Assembly (NCBI GenBank): GCA_946532115.1
Contig: CAMNBC010000007.1
Coordinates: 1 to 40,960 of the forward strand
DNA length: 40,960 nucleotides
Direction: 5' to 3'
Source: an uncultured Treponema sp.
GTDB lineage: Bacteria; Spirochaetota; Spirochaetia; Treponematales; Treponemataceae
Under the pieces are notes generated by a model. It was not told the origin of the DNA, made no database searches, and worked only from the letters and a program-made list of their open reading frames with translations. Position 1 is the first letter of the stretch; each line of letters starts with the position of its first letter. Made by a program: the position numbers and the translations under genes. This document shows, piece by piece, positions 40,833-40,960 of the stretch.

Positions 40833-40960
40833 TTATTTTGAAATCTTTATCCAGTTCCAGAAGCTTGGATCTTCCTGACCTATGCGCCAGAAGCCCATTT
40901 TCTGTATGCCGGCTTCTTCGTAAAGGCGGGCTAGCTGCAGAACAGAATAGGTGTCGTTGA
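40833..40960 (-). CDS. C-terminus of a GH18/YaaH-like protein (cut by the window edge)
   Basis: Only the last 42 codons are in the window, reading towards a TAA at 40833-40835. The visible end, YSVLQLARLYEEAGIQKMGF followed by WRIGQEDPSFWNWI, has the form of the last strand of a glycoside hydrolase family 18 barrel as found in YaaH/SpoVS-type and chitinase-like proteins (a G-x-W-x-x-G-x-E-D ending). The rest of the gene lies beyond the window. Assignment is by this motif only. Confidence 0.6.
   Translation of the reverse strand, partial: NDTYSVLQLARLYEEAGIQKMGFWRIGQEDPSFWNWIKISK

Noticed and set aside
1-40960. CRISPR arrays, tRNA genes, transposase genes, prophage
   Set aside because: No regularly spaced direct repeats, TΨC-like arms with acceptor stems, or recognisable mobile-element proteins were found by reading both strands.

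Overview
The window reads as a chromosomal segment of an AT-rich, host- or rumen-type spirochaete, most likely a Treponema. This is an inference from gene content and style: a PyrK-PyrD fusion, LplB/YtcP/lipoprotein sugar transport with a YesM/YesN two-component pair, an EAL protein with a multi-TM sensor, a YARHG-domain protein, and many short palindromic intergenic repeats. No rRNA, tRNA, CRISPR array, prophage or transposase gene was seen. Nearly all the DNA is accounted for by about 35 protein genes.

Layout. 1-7768: pyrF, a membrane-anchored LuxR-type regulator (minus strand), two secreted proteins (YARHG domain; HExxH metallopeptidase-like), the pyrKD fusion, and a secreted SGNH hydrolase. 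7746-9638: a membrane EAL-domain phosphodiesterase (minus). 9772-24028: a beta-glucan utilisation locus built as two divergent operons. The minus operon encodes a large GH94-superfamily phosphorylase (GH161/GH149-like), a cytoplasmic GH30 and a membrane-anchored GH16 with a carbohydrate-binding tail. The plus operon encodes two sugar ABC permeases, the binding lipoprotein, a YesM-type kinase, a YesN-type AraC regulator and a DUF2400 protein. 24148-30717: a CE1-like esterase, a long structured leader, coaX, an ECF S-component, trkA-trkH and a diacylglycerol-kinase-like gene. 30797-34341: a GHKL ATPase/HDOD fusion, a phosphofructokinase and an FMN-dependent oxidoreductase. 34358-37190: a second membrane LuxR-type regulator, divergent from a YtrA-like GntR/ABC exporter operon. 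37266-40960 (all minus): a GNAT acetyltransferase, a small lipoprotein, a PFL/UPF0210 protein, a secreted protein with an Arg/Pro-rich tail, and the 3' end of a GH18/YaaH-like gene cut by the window edge.

How the parts work together. The central locus suggests extracellular cleavage of a beta-1,3-glucan by GH16, import of oligosaccharides by the ABC transporter, intracellular debranching by GH30 and phosphorolysis to glucose-1-phosphate. Control would come from the kinase/regulator pair sensing the sugar. The substrate is an inference.

The most unusual signals are not genes. (1) A 17-bp sequence, ACTAACTAACGNTAGKT, occurs five times, four times inside coding regions. (2) A family of hairpin repeats keeps the loop CTTGW and the TGTCAT/ATCT frame while both arms of the stem change together. 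(3) A GC-rich palindromic cassette is inserted in frame inside the DUF2400 gene. (4) Two similar promoters upstream of the secreted-protein genes carry paired TGAC-N4-GTCA boxes. (5) A structured, unrecognised leader precedes coaX. (6) Two genes have Shine-Dalgarno sequences buried in strong hairpins.
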